Position numbers and translations under genes: made by a program. Source: Coraliomargarita sinensis (GTDB taxonomy: Bacteria > Verrucomicrobiota > Verrucomicrobiia > Opitutales > Coraliomargaritaceae). Taken from it: DNA of 64,000 nt. The notes beneath the pieces are model-generated. The model saw nothing but the letters and a program-made list of their open reading frames with translations. It was not told where the DNA came from and made no database searches. The stretch covers positions 120,619 through 184,618 of the forward strand of contig NZ_QHJQ01000008.1 of the NCBI RefSeq assembly GCF_003185655.1, written 5' to 3'. This document shows positions 63,929-64,000 of this stretch, piece after piece. Each line of letters opens with the position of its first letter. Positions within the stretch are counted from its first letter, which is position 1.

Positions 63929-64000
63929 GATTAACAAGATAGGTCTAGCAGGATACGAAGTGATCGAGGTCTCTAGCAAGGCTGATGTTTACGAGTTGCG
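63918..64000 (+). CDS. Partial ORF at the right edge, possible transposase start
   Basis: Twenty-seven codons are visible from ATG 63918 (another ATG at 63927): SPMINKIGLAGYEVIEVSS and on to the window edge, with no stop. The pattern (Leu/Gly-x-x-G-Y-x-V followed by a short charged strand) recalls the start of ISL3-like transposases, and an inverted repeat overlaps its start, but too little is present to assign it. Confidence 0.3.
   Translation, partial: MSPMINKIGLAGYEVIEVSSKADVYEL

Overview
The window looks like a chromosomal piece of a moderately GC-rich, Gram-negative heterotroph, most likely a marine member of the Verrucomicrobiota (class Opitutia, near Puniceicoccales). This is inference from gene content: two formylglycine sulfatases, a DUF1080 protein, an SHD1-esterase fusion, a GH36-like glycosidase, a PPi-type phosphofructokinase, an RRM protein with an RGG tail, and many short intergenic repeats. 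No rRNA operon, CRISPR array, complete prophage or plasmid backbone is visible.

Layout. 1-6.5 kb: a partial M16 peptidase, a LysR regulator, the PLP-homeostasis protein, ribosomal protein S21, a TIM-barrel isomerase, two tandem Hsp20 chaperones and a P-II protein. 6.7-10.6 kb: a tight four-gene operon (M42 aminopeptidase, retropepsin-like protease, RimK ligase fused to a TrkA-C domain, AstE/AspA-like deacylase) that looks like a module for adding and removing glutamate-type modifications. 10.7-19.8 kb: PPi-PFK, a sulfatase, a TMEM220 protein, two MFS transporters, an RRM protein, a MYG1-like protein and a NahK-like kinase. 20.4-26.2 kb: a stand-alone EF-G, then a two-gene unit coding for a MotA/TolQ/ExbB-type channel protein and a membrane-anchored coiled-coil protein with an Asp in its single membrane helix; this pair is the best candidate for an undescribed system. 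26.3-33.8 kb: a methyltransferase, a large TPR protein, RadC, a YndJ-like/CrtA-like pair and RlmN. 34-41.7 kb: a kinase-proA-membrane protein operon, a DUF3568 lipoprotein, a bitopic protein with a GspB-like tail, xseA and a VTT-domain protein. 41.8-55.7 kb: LysM and Nudix proteins, a sulfatase with a PhoD homologue that has lost its metal ligands, a sigma-factor-like orphan with an acidic partner, acylphosphatase, an ABC exporter with a TPR partner, aminopeptidase P, polysaccharide-related secreted proteins, an inositol-phosphatase-family enzyme and a cupin. 56-64 kb: tRNA-Arg(UCU) with a nearby copy of its 3' end, a Tat-signal histone-deacetylase-family protein, a zinc-ribbon coiled-coil protein, accA, a DEDD exonuclease, an MBL-fold hydrolase and a GH36-like enzyme. 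A partial ORF enters at the right edge behind an inverted repeat.

The gaps between genes carry several families of short palindromic or terminal-inverted-repeat elements (98 bp, 198 bp, 135 bp, 76 bp and simple heptamer types). They recur across the window and behave like non-autonomous mobile elements or REP-like repeats.
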